A stretch of DNA of 64,000 nucleotides from Lycorma delicatula (GCF_047948215.1 NC_134465.1:39346153-39410152); one strand, 5' to 3'; counted from the stretch's first letter, positions 48,034-56,999 are shown. The notes: generated from the letters alone by a model not told the origin. Numbers and translations: made by a program.

Positions 48034-50427
48034 TTAAAATGTTCATTATTTTTTATGCATAATATGAGAACTTATAAAACCATAATGGTATCATTAAAAA
48101 TAATTTTTTACTTAATTCTACTAACACAATAATATGAAATTGACTTAATTAAAGATAAAAAGTAGTTATTGTTGTATAACATTATAATAGATGTTTTAGA
48201 CTTAAAATATTACAATAATCTGACTAGCATGTTGTAGTTAAAATAAGATTATTTAATTTCAAAATTCAGTTTTGGGGTCTCATATTAAAAATGGCCACCT
48301 TTTTAAATTAATTTCTACTAAATTCCATTGAATCTATATAATAGATAGTATCTGTGGTTAGATTAAATGTTGGAATAATTAATCGCTGTATACTATTAGG
48401 ATTAGGTTAGTTCAGATTGTTAAAGATCAAAATAATCTGGTATCAAGCAGATGCTGAATATAAACTAATTCTCACTTCAGTTTCAATCTGTTAGAACTTT
48501 GTCGACCTACTGATATGATTTCGCAGAAACTGTGGAGTTATTTTAGGCATCCTTGAAACAGATCCAGAAACTAACACAAGTGTGACTCTAACTGAGATCT
48601 AATCGGTTCCTATTTGTGTGGTCATTTATGCTACCAATGACGTTGTGTTGGTGATTTATTTGAACAAATATGGTGTTATATAGATGCTTTCTGGCCATTA
48701 GAAAATTAATTAATCACTTCATACTATGTAAGGGTGCTACAAATGTAGTTCAAGTAAATGAATTTGACACTACATTTATGTATTTCTTTAATGTATGATA
48801 ATATTCTACTTGATACCCCCAGTTTAGTTTTAAGCTGTTTAACGATGTCAGCATTAACATTATATGCAGTTAAATTATTTCTTAGGTCTACAACTCTGTT
48901 GAATAGGAATTGCTTGTATGGGTTTGTTGAAAACTGTATTTTAGATAGTTAAGTCAATTACCTTGTAGGTGCATAATGTTATTATTAAATTTATTTTATA
49001 TTTTGTGCTATTTGATTAATATTTTATTTTCATATAGAAATGGTGAATAGCATGAAAAGTTGAAGCTGTGAATAGTAAATCTGTGTTTAATGATCGTTTA
49101 CGTTTGAAGTAAATGAATTCAGATTTGTTCTAGATGTCATTTACTGGTGCTTCTAGCTGTCAGTTTTAAATTATTTTGTTGTGGAATCAAACATTTTTTT
49201 ATATACTACCCTCCCTGCCTTCCAATCAGACTATTAATCAAAGATCAGTTAAGTATTAGTCAAATAGGTAAAAATTATTGATTCTGTGCATTAATATGGA
49301 GTGTAATAGTTTATCTCCTTTATTGATTTACATTGTACTTAATTATGCTGCTCCCGATCACAGTTTTACCTGGCTCTTTTGGACAGATGCAGAACTGTTC
49401 TGTTGCATTCTGTTATCTGTAGAATTATACACTATCGTTCTCATGCTATATATATAATGCATAATTATGCCATGAGGTGAATAACTTATTTATTAACTTA
49501 TTAAGTTTCATTAAGATGTACAAAATTTTGTTTAATCTCCACACAATCATGGAGAGATGGGTGTTTGGGTATGATGTGAAATAAAGTCGTAGTTGTCACA
49601 GTGGGTTGGAAAATCTCCTCTTGAGACCAAAAAAGCCACGCAAAAATAGTTCAAAGACAGAAGTGATGTCAACAGTTTTTTTTTTGTATCAAATGCCATT
49701 ATTCATTCTGAGTTTCATCCGCAAGGTTGGACAGTCAATCAGAATTTCTACTTAGAAGTAATCAAATATGTCTGTAAAAGTGTGAGGAAGAAGAGACTTG
49801 AACTTCGGTTTGACGACTCACAGTTCCTTACTGTGACAATGCACCGGGCGAATCATCACTGCTAGTTCATAAGTTTTGTGCAAAAAATTCATTCGGCATC
49901 GTCCCTTACCCCTAACCTACTTTTTTATTTCCAAATTAACAATATCCATTAAACGGCCAAGATTTAAAAGAACAGAGATTAGTAAAAGAAAATTTACAGA
50001 ACTCCCTGAAAACTATTTTGAAAAGTTCAGTTCATAGCCCCTCTCAAAGTAGAAGGGATATTGGTGAAAGTGTATAAGAAGAACAAAAGAAATGAATAGA
50101 TTTCTCTTTCAATCATAAGCATAGGTTATGTATAGAATGATTGTGATGATATTATATTGCTTTTGAAATATTTTCATAACTTGACTATAATCTACCTGTT
50201 TTATTTTACAGGCTCTTATAATGGTAACGTATTATGCTGCACAGTTGGGAATTGCATTGAGTGTTGTCGATTCAAAAGCAGATTATAAGGCCAAAATTGA
50301 TGCGATGAATAGCAGTCACGATAAGAAACATTTGCCTGAAACCGCTTCCATCGATTTATGTGATAAAGTTACCATTAAAAGCAAACCATCAATATCTATG
50401 TCATCTAGCATTAATCATTATAAATGA
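29813..50427 (+). CDS. TMEM86: TMEM86-like lysoplasmalogenase (YhhN family), 5 exons, 5' end missing
   Basis: Joined exons 29813-29982, 36377-36570, 40142-40257, 44208-44318 and 50212-50427 give 268 codons plus a stop, all in frame, with GT donors and AG acceptors at all four introns (phases 2, 1, 0, 0). The product aligns from memory along its length with animal TMEM86A/B: an early GPKLVPFFK, then about eight hydrophobic helices, and ALIMVTYYAAQ in the last one. The family hydrolyses the vinyl-ether bond of lysoplasmalogens in the ER membrane. Two acidic residues in helices are kept: D75 in FSCIGDALLVW and D181 in FAISDGLIG (numbered from the partial protein); by family position they are the likely active-site pair. 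After helix 8 comes a polar tail of about 45 residues rich in Ser and Lys. Only the first few residues with the initiator Met are missing, since the first exon starts after a clear acceptor. The gene looks intact. The call is secure at family level; A versus B type is not decided. Confidence 0.93.
30045..30315 (+). mobile_element. Helitron helicase C-terminal fragment
   Basis: The plus strand reads RLQFPIKATFTVTI (30105-30145), SPAQTLKLLE, then after a frameshift HGHQYVVLSR with VDPSSLYIHC (30205-30270) and NVVYREIL before a stop. This is the PIF1-like helicase ending: QFPxxxAFAMTINKSQGQT, HGQLYVALSRV, NVVYxEVL. Only this end of the Rep-helicase protein is present. It lies in intron 1, about 60 bases after the first exon. 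Confidence 0.8.
30730..31390. repeat. Dispersed repeat, copy 1 (possible non-autonomous DNA transposon)
   Basis: About 500 bases (30890-31390) match 40730-41250 closely, including GGAGATGAAGTCT, ATTTTGGGCTTTTT and TACATATGTACGTACAGA. The left and right ends carry ACTTCCTTGTAT (30758-30769) and its complement ATACAAGGAAGT (31372-31383) as short inverted termini. There is no coding capacity. I associate this sequence with abundant hemipteran repeats, from memory only. Confidence 0.7.
31395..32290. other. Intron 1 AT-rich sequence
   Basis: No motif was recognised apart from a weak match of 31440-31510 to 22240-22330. Confidence 0.4.
32297..34005 (+). mobile_element. IS630-type DNA transposon with long inverted repeats
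   Basis: Terminal arms 32297-32515 and 33815-34005 are inverted copies over about 190-200 bases, sharing TCATTCTATTAGC, CAGTTCATATAAA-like and CTGTTAGCGAGT blocks. Between them the plus strand encodes a transposase fragment: CGLVYDQLIGSVTLPRQL (32910-32965), YLEFL, FQHDGLPPHFSYAVLVYL (33050-33110) and WIGW with PPRSPDL (33125-33165), then the C-terminal region to about 33320. The first catalytic Asp region near 32840 is destroyed. It lies in intron 1, in the sense direction. Confidence 0.75.
34010..35685. other. Intron 1 AT-rich sequence
   Basis: Long A/T runs and TTAATAA-type repeats (35420-35600). No coding motif was seen. Confidence 0.45.
35690..36060 (+). mobile_element. LINE RT C-terminal fragment
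   Basis: The plus strand reads TRFKYLEKMI (35725-35760) and, after frameshifts, NTVVKPVMLYKIETENLTG (35905-35960). This matches the pattern FKYLGxxI...YNTVVKPxxLYxxETL of LINE RT C-terminal regions. Heavily decayed; intron 1. Confidence 0.7.
36377..36570 (+). CDS. TMEM86: TMEM86-like gene, coding exon 2
   Basis: Acceptor TTTTTTTCAG, donor G|GTTAGT. It encodes helices 3 and 4 and part of 5, including the GD motif (FSCIGDALLVW) and the YFVHGM loop typical of the family. It completes a split Glu codon from the previous exon and ends one base into a Val codon. Confidence 0.92.
36781..36860 (-). mobile_element. RNase H motif fragment of a LINE
   Basis: The minus strand reads YRNQEADSLAKPI, close to the GNExADxLAK motif of the RNase H domain found in I, R1 and Jockey-type LINEs. 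Nothing further upstream is recognisable. Intron 2. Confidence 0.55.
36985..37258 (+). mobile_element. R1-clade LINE RT C-terminal fragment
   Basis: The plus strand reads SKKACDAFFSISSVFHPNWG, then KILYKGISKLIMLY and QDLLLLTVS. It is the same segment as EKACDAFLGI in the 0.4-kb copy and ILYKGVSEAIMLYDAPV in the 4.4-kb copy. Intron 2, in sense. Confidence 0.75.
37259..37400 (-). mobile_element. Jockey-like LINE 3' fragment
   Basis: TTAGCAAAGATTG and AAGGATAAGTTA blocks match 14175-14300 in copy B, the C-terminal end of the Jockey-like LINE. It abuts the R1 fragment directly. Confidence 0.55.
37719..38999 (+). mobile_element. mariner (DD34D-type) element, complete length, inactivated
   Basis: The element 37721-38997 is 1277 bp, the usual mariner size. 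Ends GGTTTGAAAAGTTCCTAAAC (37721-37740) and the near complement ending TTTTCAGACA (38997) are inverted repeats, with TA on both sides (37719-37720, 38998-38999). The transposase can be followed from HTTTNTWWKWFKD near 38015, through EELNIGKDVICTIL, VIGDESWCFMYDPEMKHQS with the first Asp (38360-38412) and LLHDNAPTHMAT with the second (38650-38685), to PPDFAPADYFLFLKLK with the third (38726-38770). Several stops and frameshifts. Intron 2. Confidence 0.92.
39000..40120. other. Intron 2 sequence with a possible LINE 3' tail
   Basis: 39812-39850 (GTATCGATCAGAGTAAAAGA) resembles 27960-27985 (GTATCGATCGGAATAAAAGA), at the end of the 23-28 kb LINE. 39715-39870 may therefore be a LINE 3' end. The remainder is AT-rich without signals. 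Confidence 0.35.
40142..40257 (+). CDS. TMEM86: TMEM86-like gene, coding exon 3
   Basis: Acceptor GTTTTTACAG, donor GAG|GTACCT. It encodes the end of helix 5 and helix 6 (VTVLLLPGLSGPLL and VYNFLLVTTVWRAIA). The match is hydrophobic and positional; the splice sites and reading phase agree with both neighbours. Confidence 0.9.
40690..41250. repeat. Dispersed repeat, copy 2
   Basis: Matches 30845-31390 in the same order and orientation with scattered substitutions and a small insertion near 41145. It ends in ACAAGGAAGT like copy 1. The left terminal part is missing. Intron 3. Confidence 0.75.
41255..42115. other. Intron 3 sequence, nothing certain
   Basis: About 41870-41940 (CTGCTCCTTACCGG) weakly resembles 56790-56840 (CTTCTCCTGACCGG), possibly members of another old repeat. 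No coding motif was seen. Confidence 0.35.
42119..43416 (-). mobile_element. IS630/Tc1-mariner-superfamily element, decayed
   Basis: The minus strand reads LGLSYWTVRRIL (about 42820-42850), EKRYFHLMGVLINKI (42640-42690), FGVMLK, PYFFEDEMQIVNVTSDHYVD (42470-42530), a frameshifted region equal to SRxGDxxWPxRSPDLT near 42340, and a final NGGRHMDN near 42160. The order matches an IS630-type transposase with HTH, SDE, DG and RSPDL blocks. CCTGTTAC at 42119 and its complement near 43408-43415, with TA nearby, could be short terminal repeats, giving about 1.3 kb. Intron 3, antisense. Confidence 0.65.
43420..44200. other. Intron 3 AT-rich sequence
   Basis: Only low-complexity runs, such as a 20-base T run near 43930. 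No motif. Confidence 0.45.
44208..44318 (+). CDS. TMEM86: TMEM86-like gene, coding exon 4
   Basis: Acceptor ATTTTTGCAG, donor CAG|GTTATA. The 37 codons encode WTWTKL followed by helix 7 with the second conserved acidic residue (FAISDGLIGF) and the PIPYS segment. The ORF visible across this region in another frame is a shadow. Confidence 0.92.
44539..44556. repeat. Perfect 18-bp palindrome
   Basis: AGTCTCTTCGAAGAGACT equals its own reverse complement. It lies in intron 4, about 220 bases after exon 4. No function is assigned. Confidence 0.8.
44740..46000 (-). mobile_element. LINE reverse transcriptase remnant, antisense in intron 4
   Basis: The minus strand reads WIKELPEHWTTALIHPLHK (45690-45755), ISLLNATYKTPSRIILNRI (45585-45650), QLEKEVGKYQGGFRP (45545-45590) and CLGFTNDLALLTNNIEEAKH (45370-45425), where the last holds the catalytic FADD-like site as TND. 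A C-terminal segment near 44800-44870 reads LGLLGYITRMQDLRLL. The NYRGISLLNxTYKxxSKIILNR and EYQxGFRxGR pattern is widespread in insect LINEs. Frameshifts separate all motifs. Confidence 0.85.
45262..45342. repeat. Cluster of three inverted repeats
   Basis: Arms 45262-45272 with 45280-45290 (11 bp), 45272-45282 with 45292-45302 (11 bp) and 45313-45326 with 45329-45342 (14 bp, 2-nt spacer) are exact complements. The first two overlap, so only one of those hairpins can form at a time. They lie inside the LINE remnant. Confidence 0.8.
46294..47110 (-). mobile_element. mariner-like transposase fragment
   Basis: The left edge TACGAGGGGTGGCTGAAATG looks like a mariner terminal repeat. The minus strand then reads, in protein order, LTLPHSPHSVPHDFHFF with FKRTL (46580-46640), keeping the third catalytic Asp, and NGDYMEK near 46455. 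These match HPPYSPDLAPSDFHLFPKLK and GDYVEK of the family. The N-terminal half is not clear and a right terminal repeat was not found. Intron 4, antisense. Confidence 0.65.
47115..48730. other. Intron 4 AT-rich sequence
   Basis: It contains the TA microsatellite listed separately. No other signal was seen. Confidence 0.45.
47996..48027. repeat. (TA)n microsatellite
   Basis: About 16 uninterrupted TA units. Confidence 0.95.
48740..48965 (-). mobile_element. Jockey/CR1-like LINE C-terminal fragment
   Basis: The minus strand reads TNPYKQFLFNRVVDLRNNL, then VNADIVKQLKTKL and a stop. This matches the closing FFxxRVVxxWNxLPxxVVxAxSxxxFKxxLD segment of Jockey/CR1-like RT proteins. Intron 4, antisense. 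Confidence 0.7.
49552..50098 (+). mobile_element. mariner transposase fragment
   Basis: The plus strand reads ERWVFGYDVK (49552-49581), RPKKPRKNSSKTEVMSTVFF (49625-49685), then after a frameshift in a T run SEFHPQGWTVNQNFYLEVIK (49705-49765) and VRKKRLELRF. These match ETWVYGYDxETK, the KVMLxVFFDxKG block and EFLPxGQTVNxxFYxEVL of mariner. The DNAPAH segment follows as TMHRANHH. The N-terminus is absent. It ends about 115 bases before the last TMEM86 exon. Confidence 0.8.
50212..50427 (+). CDS. TMEM86: TMEM86-like gene, last coding exon with stop
   Basis: Acceptor TATTTTACAG. It encodes ALIMVTYYAAQLGIALSV, the last helix of the family, and a hydrophilic tail ending NHYK before TGA. The tail after the helix is longer than the few residues I expect for vertebrate TMEM86 and is rich in Ser, Lys and Asp. 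Confidence 0.93.
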   Translation, partial: ALIMVTYYAAQLGIALSVVDSKADYKAKIDAMNSSHDKKHLPETASIDLCDKVTIKSKPSISMSSSINHYK

Positions 50428-50603
50428 GAGTTTTATGTAGAAAAATATTATATATAAGTTATTTATTCGGTAAGTAAATCTGTATTTTAATTATGTGATA
50501 AATTACTTTTGTAAATTTTAGGTCGCCGTAAAGTTTTCCTAATTTTAACTTGAAGGATTATGTGTTGGATGGCATATTTTCCTGAAATTCTTATATATTT
50601 TAA

Positions 50604-50609
50604 AATAAA
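50604..50609 (+). promoter_or_regulatory. Candidate polyadenylation signal of the TMEM86-like gene
   Basis: An AATAAA hexamer lies about 180 bases after the stop codon. In DNA this AT-rich such hexamers are common by chance, so the assignment rests only on position and strand. Confidence 0.4.
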
Positions 50610-50984
50610 TTTAGATTCCTGATGATATCTCCATAATAGCGGAAAGTATATAGGATCTTAATGATCGGTCTGAGAAAATGAAGGAAATAGCTTAAGGAAT
50701 ATAAGTCTTCCTTGTTTAAGGAAAATGAAAATAATTAAGGAAAATTCCTGAGACTTTAACTTGTTTAAGACCAGATTGCAGAATAGATATTCAGTCTTTT
50801 TTTTATATCCTTCTGTATTCATAACCCAAAAATAATGTAACAAGACCAGTATAACGGGTCTAAGTAATGGATTCCTGCCAATGAAGAAGAAAGTAGTACT
50901 AAATATCATAATGGGAGGAGCCCAGAAAGGGACTAAAAGAAAACCTCCCTCTTAGTCAAGTTTAAAAATCGTCCTTTGTAATAC

Positions 50985-51840
50985 TGCCCTCTGACACACC
51001 TAAACAGATGTTCTGTGTGAAGGGTTAGCAGATTAGATTAGGAAATGGAAAAAAGTGAGGGCGGACAATCATTCTCATGCTTTGAGTTGGATCCAGTCCT
51101 ACAGGTAAGAGGATAGGAGTATAAATACTCCAGGAAAGACCAGTTGACAGTCAGTCTGCGAGAGAGTGCTACGATAGAGTTCTGTGAGAGAGTTCTAAGT
51201 GAGGAGTTATATGAGTTGGAAGGAAGAGTATTCTGCGAGGAGGTCAGTGAAGAAGCGAATTTGTAGTGCGTACATTTGACACAATAAAGTTGACGTCACA
51301 AGTAATTCCAGTGTGGTGGATAGAACATGAAAACAAGAAATGTTGTAGTGAGTTACTGTTAGACTATAAGTGAAAGAGGTAATGTACTAAATTTCTTTTA
51401 TAAATTGTTAGGGTAGTTTTTTTGTGAACAGCAAAGGTATTTGCCGTTAAAGAACTTTATACTTGTCTTATCTATTGCACTATTGTTGTTAATACAAAAC
51501 TAGTGATTAAAAGTGTTAAGATTAGCAATCATGCTAATTAATGTCTTTTGTCAGTGGGACTGAATTCTGGTTTTCAATATTTAACAACCTGTAAATAAAT
51601 CCTGACAATTATTTTAAATTCTGTTTTGTATGTAATTACTGTTTATTATTATTATTGTTGTGGTTGCGATTACTATGATTATTATTTATTTATTGTTGAC
51701 TTTTATTATTATTATTATTGATTTGTTTTGTTTCGTTTATGTTCTTAAACTAATAAATTGTAATTATATAAACATTTTCAATTGTCAATCTCTATATCCT
51801 GATCGAGCCGTGAACACATGACAATAGCAATCATCAAAAT
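50985..51840 (+). mobile_element. Possible LTR or TE promoter region
   Basis: TATAAATA (51120-51127) precedes an insect-type initiator TCAGTC (51151-51156) by about 33 bases, followed by GAGAG-rich sequence and AATAAA (51285-51290 region). This layout of U3 promoter, short R and polyadenylation signal is like an LTR of an insect LTR retrotransposon. I found no TG...CA ends, target duplication or second LTR, so it could also be a promoter of unknown origin. Confidence 0.35.
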
Positions 51841-51844
51841 GATC

Positions 51845-52600
51845 GGTATGTTCATGCCTTACTATTAGAAAAAGCAAATTGAATAGAGCTTCTGTTACCT
51901 TTCATTCCGTGAACTAGTCACTTTCCAACTTACACTACAGATATGAGGAGCCAAATTCTTACACTGATACTCAATTTTAAAAAAAAAAGAAGAAAATATA
52001 TATATATATATACAAAATATGCTTTTTTTAAAGTTGTTTACTTCTTTTCTTTTTTTTATAGATCTACCTTGCGATTTTGATATAAAATGTTCATATATAA
52101 CATAAAACTTGTCGGATGAATTTTTACTAGATTTTTACTAGACTGTGCAGTCTGGTTTTAGACAAATTCTTCAAGAGAAAGGCTTACCAATACTAATGCC
52201 ATTGAATTGGGGTAATATTAACATTTTAAGCTTAGTAATTGTGATGAAACAAACTGATGAAAATGTAGATGTTTTTAAGAACACTGTGATCCCTCTTGTA
52301 GTCTTCAATCAATGATCCCCATTATACCTGTCAAAACTAATTAAATTATTTTTTATGACTCGAGCCTATCAAAACAACAACATAAACTCGTTGACTCTAG
52401 ATTGCAAGAATGTAATCTGTCAGCTGATTGTTTTCATGCTGTATAATACTACTTCATACTACTTTATAAAAACCCAATAACAAGTAATTATTATGATAAA
52501 TAAATTAAAATGTTCTTGAGATTGTATATAAAACTGTGAAAACTTTCGTAAAAAAAATCTTTAAATTATATTATCTGGTAGAAACTCAGTATGGAACAGC
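51845..52600. other. AT-rich sequence downstream of the gene
   Basis: A segment near 52145-52190 reads QSGFRQILQEKGLP on the plus strand, a faint hint of an RT GFR motif, too short to call. Nothing else. Confidence 0.35.
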
Positions 52601-52689
52601 CACAGGAATTTCCTCTACAAAATAAAAAAGAATGTATAATTAATCAATTATATGATGAGTAAGGCTTAAACATATAAATTTAAAAAATG

Positions 52690-54240
52690 TTCATCTGACA
52701 AATTTAATGTGCCAAGTTACATTAAAATGGTTCAGTTGTCTGTTTTGGGTTTGATAAAGGTGGATATTGTTACATTTTAAGAATAAATGACTTTTCTCTT
52801 TTAAAAAAGAATACTCATTCACAAATATAAACGTAAGGATAATTTGATTTGCATAGCAATTCTCCCACCACCACCCCATTTGGTCACCTAAAGCATATAA
52901 GATCAAATGTCTGTGCTGCAAATGTCTACTGAGCCTAGAATCAGTTTAGCGACCAGTGTCCTAACTAGCTCCTAGAGCTAACCTAATTGCGTGAGCGAAC
53001 TAAGCATCGTGCCACATTCCACTTGCTTCATGTCCCACTGCTCACTTGTCATATATTCTAAAATGGGTAGGCACACCCGGTCAACTACTAAAATATATAT
53101 GACATTCAATAAATTAAATTTATCATGACAAGACAGCAATTCGCTGCTACGCCTAAGTCGCTGAATACCGACCACGCCTAGGTCGCCAAGCGGAACCGAA
53201 ACAGATATTGGTTCAAGTTCACGTGGTTGGAAAGCACCTGGGCACCCATTGCCCTTAAAAATGAAGGAGAGGCATACCATCCCCCCAATTCCTGCATAAA
53301 TCTATACAAGGACCTTCCCTTTGTCGTGGTGTGCCATTCTTGCTGTCATGCATCCATGGTAAGGCTGTAAAGTCTCCTCCAACTCAGGCAGGAGATGGGC
53401 AACTGAACAAAATTTAAAACTGGTGCATTGAGAACACCATTCCGCTCCAGTACGGGCCCGGCTCGAAACTGCATCCCAAATACCTCGGCCTCCCTACCTC
53501 TTTGCAACTTCCACATGGCTGCCCGTATTTTCACCACTAAATCGATTGGGAGAGCCTTTCCCAATACGGTGGTAGCCTCATAGGAGGTTGTTTTAAAAAC
53601 ACCAGTGCATATTATAAATGCTCTGCACTGGGCACTCCTTGAATTTTGAGTAAGTGCTCTATTTCTGTATAACCTATGTGCCCAAACAGATGCAGCATAA
53701 GAAGTCATACTTTCGAAGACACCTCGGTACACCATGTACAAATTACAGCCCAACAGTCTGTAATCCTTCCGAGCAGTCCAAGTTTGTGCATAACAGAGAT
53801 GGAGTCCACCGCTACTTGCCTAATGTGGTTGCTAAACAGCAAATTCTCATCAAACAAAACACGTAGGTACATATGAACTCTCTTGGCTGATCACACAGCC
53901 TTTGTACTTAATGTGGGAGTTACTACTGTATGATAATTTGTCTGCATCCTTGAGAAGCATAAACTTCGTCTTGGGCACAGAAATCTTTAAATTTTGCATG
54001 TCCATCCAGCCCTCCGTGGTTGACAAAGCCGCCTGCGCTCGGTCTTCTAGCTGCAGTCATGAATTATCACGAACTAAAAGGAGACAGTCATCAGTGAAAA
54101 CCTGGGCCATGACCCCTTCTGGGAATGTCAGTCTCAGAAATCTGTCAAGTACTAGGTTAAACGTAAGGAAAAGTTAACATTTTTAATTTTCTAAATATCG
54201 GTCTACATGGTTCATACTTACGGGCATAAAAATCCAAAAA
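52690..54240 (-). mobile_element. Jockey-like LINE 3' part split by an R1-clade LINE
   Basis: 52690-52839 matches 14100-14215, and 54158-54240 continues the same sequence (matching about 14205-14280). The two halves are separated by the R1-type insertion described next, so this was one older LINE tail. Confidence 0.65.
52828..54169 (-). mobile_element. 5'-truncated R1-clade LINE with 12-bp target duplication
   Basis: The exact repeat TAAACGTAAGGA lies at 52828-52839 and 54158-54169. Between them the minus strand reads an RT remnant beginning inside the palm: GVMAQVFTDDCLLLVRD (54070-54120, catalytic FTDD), WMDMQNLKISVPKTKFMLL (53945-54005), FDENLLFSNHI (53820-53860), YRGVFESMTSYAASVWAHRL (53670-53735), TTVLGKALPIDLVVKIRAAM (53520-53580), WRRLYSLTMDA and QEWHTTTKGRSLYRF (about 53300-53390), then NHVNLNQYLFRFRLA near 53190-53235. 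The order is that of R1-clade ORF2. A few stops and frameshifts; relatively well preserved. Confidence 0.9.
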
Positions 54241-54244
54241 GTCC

Positions 54245-56990
54245 AAGTTTAAACGTGGCATTTGAAAGGTACACGTACTCTGATATTCTCCTCCTAGATT
54301 TTGTGAAAATACAAAATTATACTAGAGGATAAAATAAATAATGATGAAGTGATATAAATATGTGATGCGCTGGGACTTTTTTTTTTTATTGTTCTTTAAA
54401 TTAGAGTAAAATGAATAATAAATATCTTAATTAGTCTGTATTATGGATGCATTGATTATTAGTGTTATTAGTCCTGTATGATGGTGCTAGATTCATGTTT
54501 AGGATGTCCCTGTCAACATTTAATGATCAGTTATTTTGTAAAATAGCAACGACCTTTTTCTATATTTGTGTAAGAAATTTTATTTTATTTTTTTATTATT
54601 TCAGATGATCAGTTCTAGGAATGTACATAAGAGGAATGCAGATTTTAGATCTCCAAAGCATATCTGTAGATGGTGTTTCAAGTCTTTCATTTTTATTGTT
54701 TTAATGTACGTACAGTTTTATATTTTATATGTGTCTAAATATTTATTTATTTTATAAACTTAATTTATACTACTAAGACGGTAAGGAAATGAATGAATAT
54801 AATTCAAATAAGTTGCTTTTTGTATAATCTTTAAAGTTTGAAATGAGTTTTCTCGCTTAAAAGTACAATATAAATATTTATAATTGAGAGTTTTGTGAAA
54901 ATTCATACCATAATTAGTTAAATATATGTCATTGATCGTTAATCAAATGCGTTATCAAGTTTCAATAGTTTATTTGGTATGTATGATCGTTTTTATAACG
55001 GTTAAAACTGATGAAGCTGTAAAATTTTGATGAAAACTCTGCAGGTATAATCATTTATTTTCAATCATCTCTGTGGTTAAATTAATTATATAAAACAAAT
55101 AATAATAATAATATGGCAGATAGATAATTATGAATAGTGTTAGAATTTTAATGTTAACTTATTACTTGTTTTGTTGTTACTATTATTCGGTATTTGTTGT
55201 AAGTAAATGTACGCACTCATACACGCGTATGTTGTAATTTTTATTGTTACTATTATCATTGTGATTATATTTTTAATGTTTTAAACCAATAGTCATTAGT
55301 CAGTTTATTAATTAGTTAAATTTTAATTATAATGGAGCTCCATTAATTGGTTGGGTTAGTCCTTTAAAAAAAATCAATGATTCCCAAACTTTTATTGATT
55401 GATATTCTTCCCTTTTAGAACAAATATTCTAAATATTTAATATTTTACTGCAAAAAATAAATATTTTTATTAATATTTAATAAATATTTTAATGCAAAAT
55501 ATCAACGAAGATGATCAGAAATGCGATAACAAATTAATCTTGTACTTCAATATAAAATAGCACTATTTTAGCAAATTAAGTCTGTATAACTACTACCTTT
55601 TTTATAAATAAATGGTTCATTTTAAAAACGTTTTAGTAAATATTTGGAATGTATATGTAAGTTTTGTCTGAGAATTACATTTTAGTTAGACCTGTTGAAA
55701 ATCAGTTGTGCTATTTATTGATTTAGTTATATTTATTTATTTGTATTATAAAAATATTTAGATTTATATTTGAATTTTGAATAGCTCTTCTGCAAATATA
55801 GACACTCCGTCTTCTGAATCCTTGTCGATGAGTTTTCCTTTTATGTCTTGGGAATTGCTGATTTATATCATTTGATTTATAATAATTGAGAATGTTGGCA
55901 TTTTTTATTTGCTTATTATATTATATTTGTTTTGTGTAATGTTTTATTATGTGATTTTTCATTTTCAAATATTTGTGTGTGTATATAACAGACCTAGTTT
56001 ATTTAGTATAGATATATACTGAATAATAATTGATAAGTTAATATATTTTTTATTTGTTTATGAGTATTAGATACATTTCTTATGTAAATTTCAATTTGAT
56101 AAACATGGGAGGTCATAGATAGGAAAAACCTAGTCATTAATTTCACTTTTAAAGATGATTAAGTAACTGTTGATGTTTATTACAGATAATGACATTTTTT
56201 TAGTAAATGAAAAGATATTTAATTTTATAATTAAATAAAATTAATATTTAAAGCAACATATATTGCTTTGAAACAAATAGTATTCACCACATGGGCATTG
56301 GTAACACTCACATACACACATCTAATTATTTCTAATAAAACTTATACATATAATTTCTAAAACAGTATTTTTTAAATAAATACATTTCATCCGAGCTCCA
56401 ATTTTAGTGAAACTTGGGTAAAATAATTTGTTAAACTTCATAGATGAAAATGCATAATTAACACTTCATATAATATTACTAACGGAGGAGAGGGATCAGT
56501 GTAATATAAGTATGTATTGACACTGTAAAAAATAAGTCATTGTAAAATAGCACCCATCCTCCGTTTGCATCATTGTAGTTAGGAGTGTAGCTGAAAATTT
56601 TATAGTTAAATTAGATGCTTCCATGTTCGCCATAAAATTGAAACAGACAAGGTTCTTCCTTTAGGAAATCTGCACCTATTTTTGTGTTTTTTTTATTTTA
56701 GCTGGCTGATGAAAGATTGTTAATTGTTAATGTGCTGCTCTCTTCCTGGGTAAAGATTCCTCAATAGTCTCAAGTGATTGCAGGTGATTAGGCTTCTCCT
56801 GACCGGAAGGACATATCAATTATCTTGCCGGTGGTGTTGTCTTGAGATGTAATCTTTTCTTAGGTAGATTATTTTTTTTTTGGTCACCATCTTTTATTGC
56901 TTTTCTTTATTTTTTTTTATTTGAGTTCTGTGGATGTAGGTAAGCATCTACTAAATCTACGCTTAGGGTTCTACGGCCTACAGAACACCT
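54245..56990. other. AT-rich intergenic DNA
   Basis: No RT, transposase or exon-like signal was seen. 56740-56850 (CTGACCGGAAGGACAT, TTGCCGGTGGTG) is less AT-rich and may be an old repeat related to 41.88 kb. Confidence 0.45.
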
Positions 56991-56999
56991 CATTGTGAT

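Noticed and set aside
52140..52200. RT fragment from a QSGFRQ-like segment
   Set aside because: Too short, and no flanking RT motif in the right order.
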